Below, in pieces: positions 5,335 to 5,843 of a stretch of 5,843 nt of DNA. Every line of letters begins with the position of its first letter. Position 1 is the stretch's first letter. Source of the DNA: an uncultured Caryophanales bacterium (lineage in GTDB: Bacteria > Bacillota_I > Bacilli_A > RF39 > UBA660); NCBI GenBank assembly GCA_946535455.1, contig CAMNDO010000048.1, forward strand, positions 1 through 5,843, in the 5' to 3' direction. The position numbers were made by a program, and so were the translations under genes. The notes under the pieces were generated by a model, which had not been told where the DNA came from, searched no databases, and worked only from the letters and a program-made list of their open reading frames with translations.

Positions 5335-5828
5335 TTTACAACCCTTTCACTCTCTTGATAATATTCTTTCTCTTTTAAATAGATTTTAGTATCTGACTCA
5401 TATCCTAAACTTTCAAATCCTTGTTCTTGTAGTAATTTTTCCAATGAGGAATCTTCTTTGGAAATACTGACAAACACTTCTTCCATTCCTAATGTTTGGA
5501 AGGTATAATCCACAGAAAGAGATAATAGTTTTCTCTTTTTTGTTTTGGCTAGTTTTACAAAGGTAAGATTACAGACCTTTCGATCTTTTTCTCCTTCGAT
5601 ATAGCAGCAATCGGTAATCAATCCATTTTTCTCTAAGAAAAGACAGTCTTCTATTTCATTTCTATTCTTTTTGAAGTCAGAATAAGATTCTTTCGCAATC
5701 GTTGTATGAATGCGTTTTAAGTATTCTAGACTTTTTGTTTTTACTTGTCTTTCTTCTTCAAACTTTTCAAATAATTCAATATGTTTTTCATTATATGGAT
5801 CTCCTGCAAAAAGTCTTTCTGCTGCCAT
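5331..5828 (-). CDS. GNAT-like (N-acyltransferase fold) protein of unknown substrate
   Basis: This 165-residue soluble protein has no signal peptide or membrane segment. The C-terminal half resembles the end of GNAT acetyltransferases: a helix ending VDYTFQTLGMEEVFVSIS (106-123), then SSLEKLLQEQGFESLGYE (127-144), which fits the family's 'x-A-x-x-L-x-x-x-G-F-x-x-x-G' ending. The acetyl-CoA pyrophosphate loop (usually Q/R-x-x-G-x-G/A) is not recognisable; the equivalent region reads AKTKKRKLLSLS (94-105), so the enzyme may be degenerate or bind another ligand. The N-terminal third is charged and helical-looking (about 15-60) and I do not recognise it. The ATG at 5826-5828 has AAGGTG 5 nt upstream, close to the window edge. 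It is the first gene of the operon visible here, and its TGA overlaps the flippase-like gene's ATG. The operon promoter and possible further upstream genes lie outside the window. Confidence 0.6.
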   Translation of the reverse strand: MAAERLFAGDPYNEKHIELFEKFEEERQVKTKSLEYLKRIHTTIAKESYSDFKKNRNEIEDCLFLEKNGLITDCCYIEGEKDRKVCNLTFVKLAKTKKRKLLSLSVDYTFQTLGMEEVFVSISKEDSSLEKLLQEQGFESLGYESDTKIYLKEKEYYQESERVVK

Positions 5829-5833
5829 ATCAT

Positions 5834-5839
5834 CACCTT
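5834..5839 (-). promoter_or_regulatory. Ribosome binding site of the GNAT-like gene
   Basis: AAGGTG, continuing as AAGGTGAT, complements the 16S rRNA 3' end and sits 5 nt before the ATG at 5828. It supports the start even though the promoter lies outside the window. Confidence 0.7.
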
Positions 5840-5843
5840 CTTT

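Noticed and set aside
1..5843. Mobile element, CRISPR array, tRNA, riboswitch or toxin-antitoxin system
   Set aside because: No direct-repeat array, no transposase or integrase, no tRNA-like folding pattern, and no long structured leader; intergenic gaps are about 105 bases or shorter. The HTH/ATPase pair is convergent, not the tandem small-gene layout of a toxin-antitoxin pair.

Overview
The window is an AT-rich stretch of a low-GC Gram-positive genome (Bacillota). It carries a clear sporulation master regulator (Spo0A), uses classic AGGAG-type ribosome binding sites, and has short intergenic gaps with intrinsic terminators. TGG is used for Trp and TGA serves as a stop codon at two ATGA gene junctions, so the standard bacterial code applies. 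This argues against a Mycoplasma-type code-4 organism, although the lipid-glucosyltransferase-like gene resembles those of Acholeplasma and related Bacilli. An uncultured gut-type member of Bacilli/Erysipelotrichia is my best guess; the species cannot be named from the sequence.

Layout. Positions 3-152 (+) are the 3' end of an Xre/Cro-type HTH regulator. A bidirectional hairpin terminator at 145-177 separates it from a convergent AAA ATPase of the AAA_14/DUF4143 type (168-1445, -). That ATPase has its own near-consensus sigma-A promoter, and a perfect 20-bp palindrome covers the -10 element. Next comes spo0A (1526-2302, -) with its own short terminator. Upstream of spo0A is a 105-bp gap holding a TATAAT box, a terminator for the preceding operon, and a perfect 0A-box heptamer inside that terminator hairpin. 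The rest (2408-5828, -) is a tight four-gene operon read right to left: GNAT-like protein, flippase-like integral membrane protein, GT4 glycosyltransferase, and a short triosephosphate isomerase. Two of its three junctions are ATGA overlaps and the third is a 3-nt gap.

How the genes may work together. The glycosyltransferase resembles diacylglycerol glucosyltransferases, and the membrane protein belongs to the superfamily of the MprF flippase domain, so the operon looks like a membrane glycolipid (or other polar lipid) module. Triosephosphate isomerase controls the DHAP pool from which the glycerol-phosphate backbone is made, which gives a possible metabolic reason for its coupling. Spo0A sits next to this module rather than next to spoIVB, its usual neighbour. 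The HTH/ATPase pair at the left looks like an accessory unit. I see no mobile element, CRISPR array, tRNA or rRNA, and no gene-free stretch longer than 300 bases.
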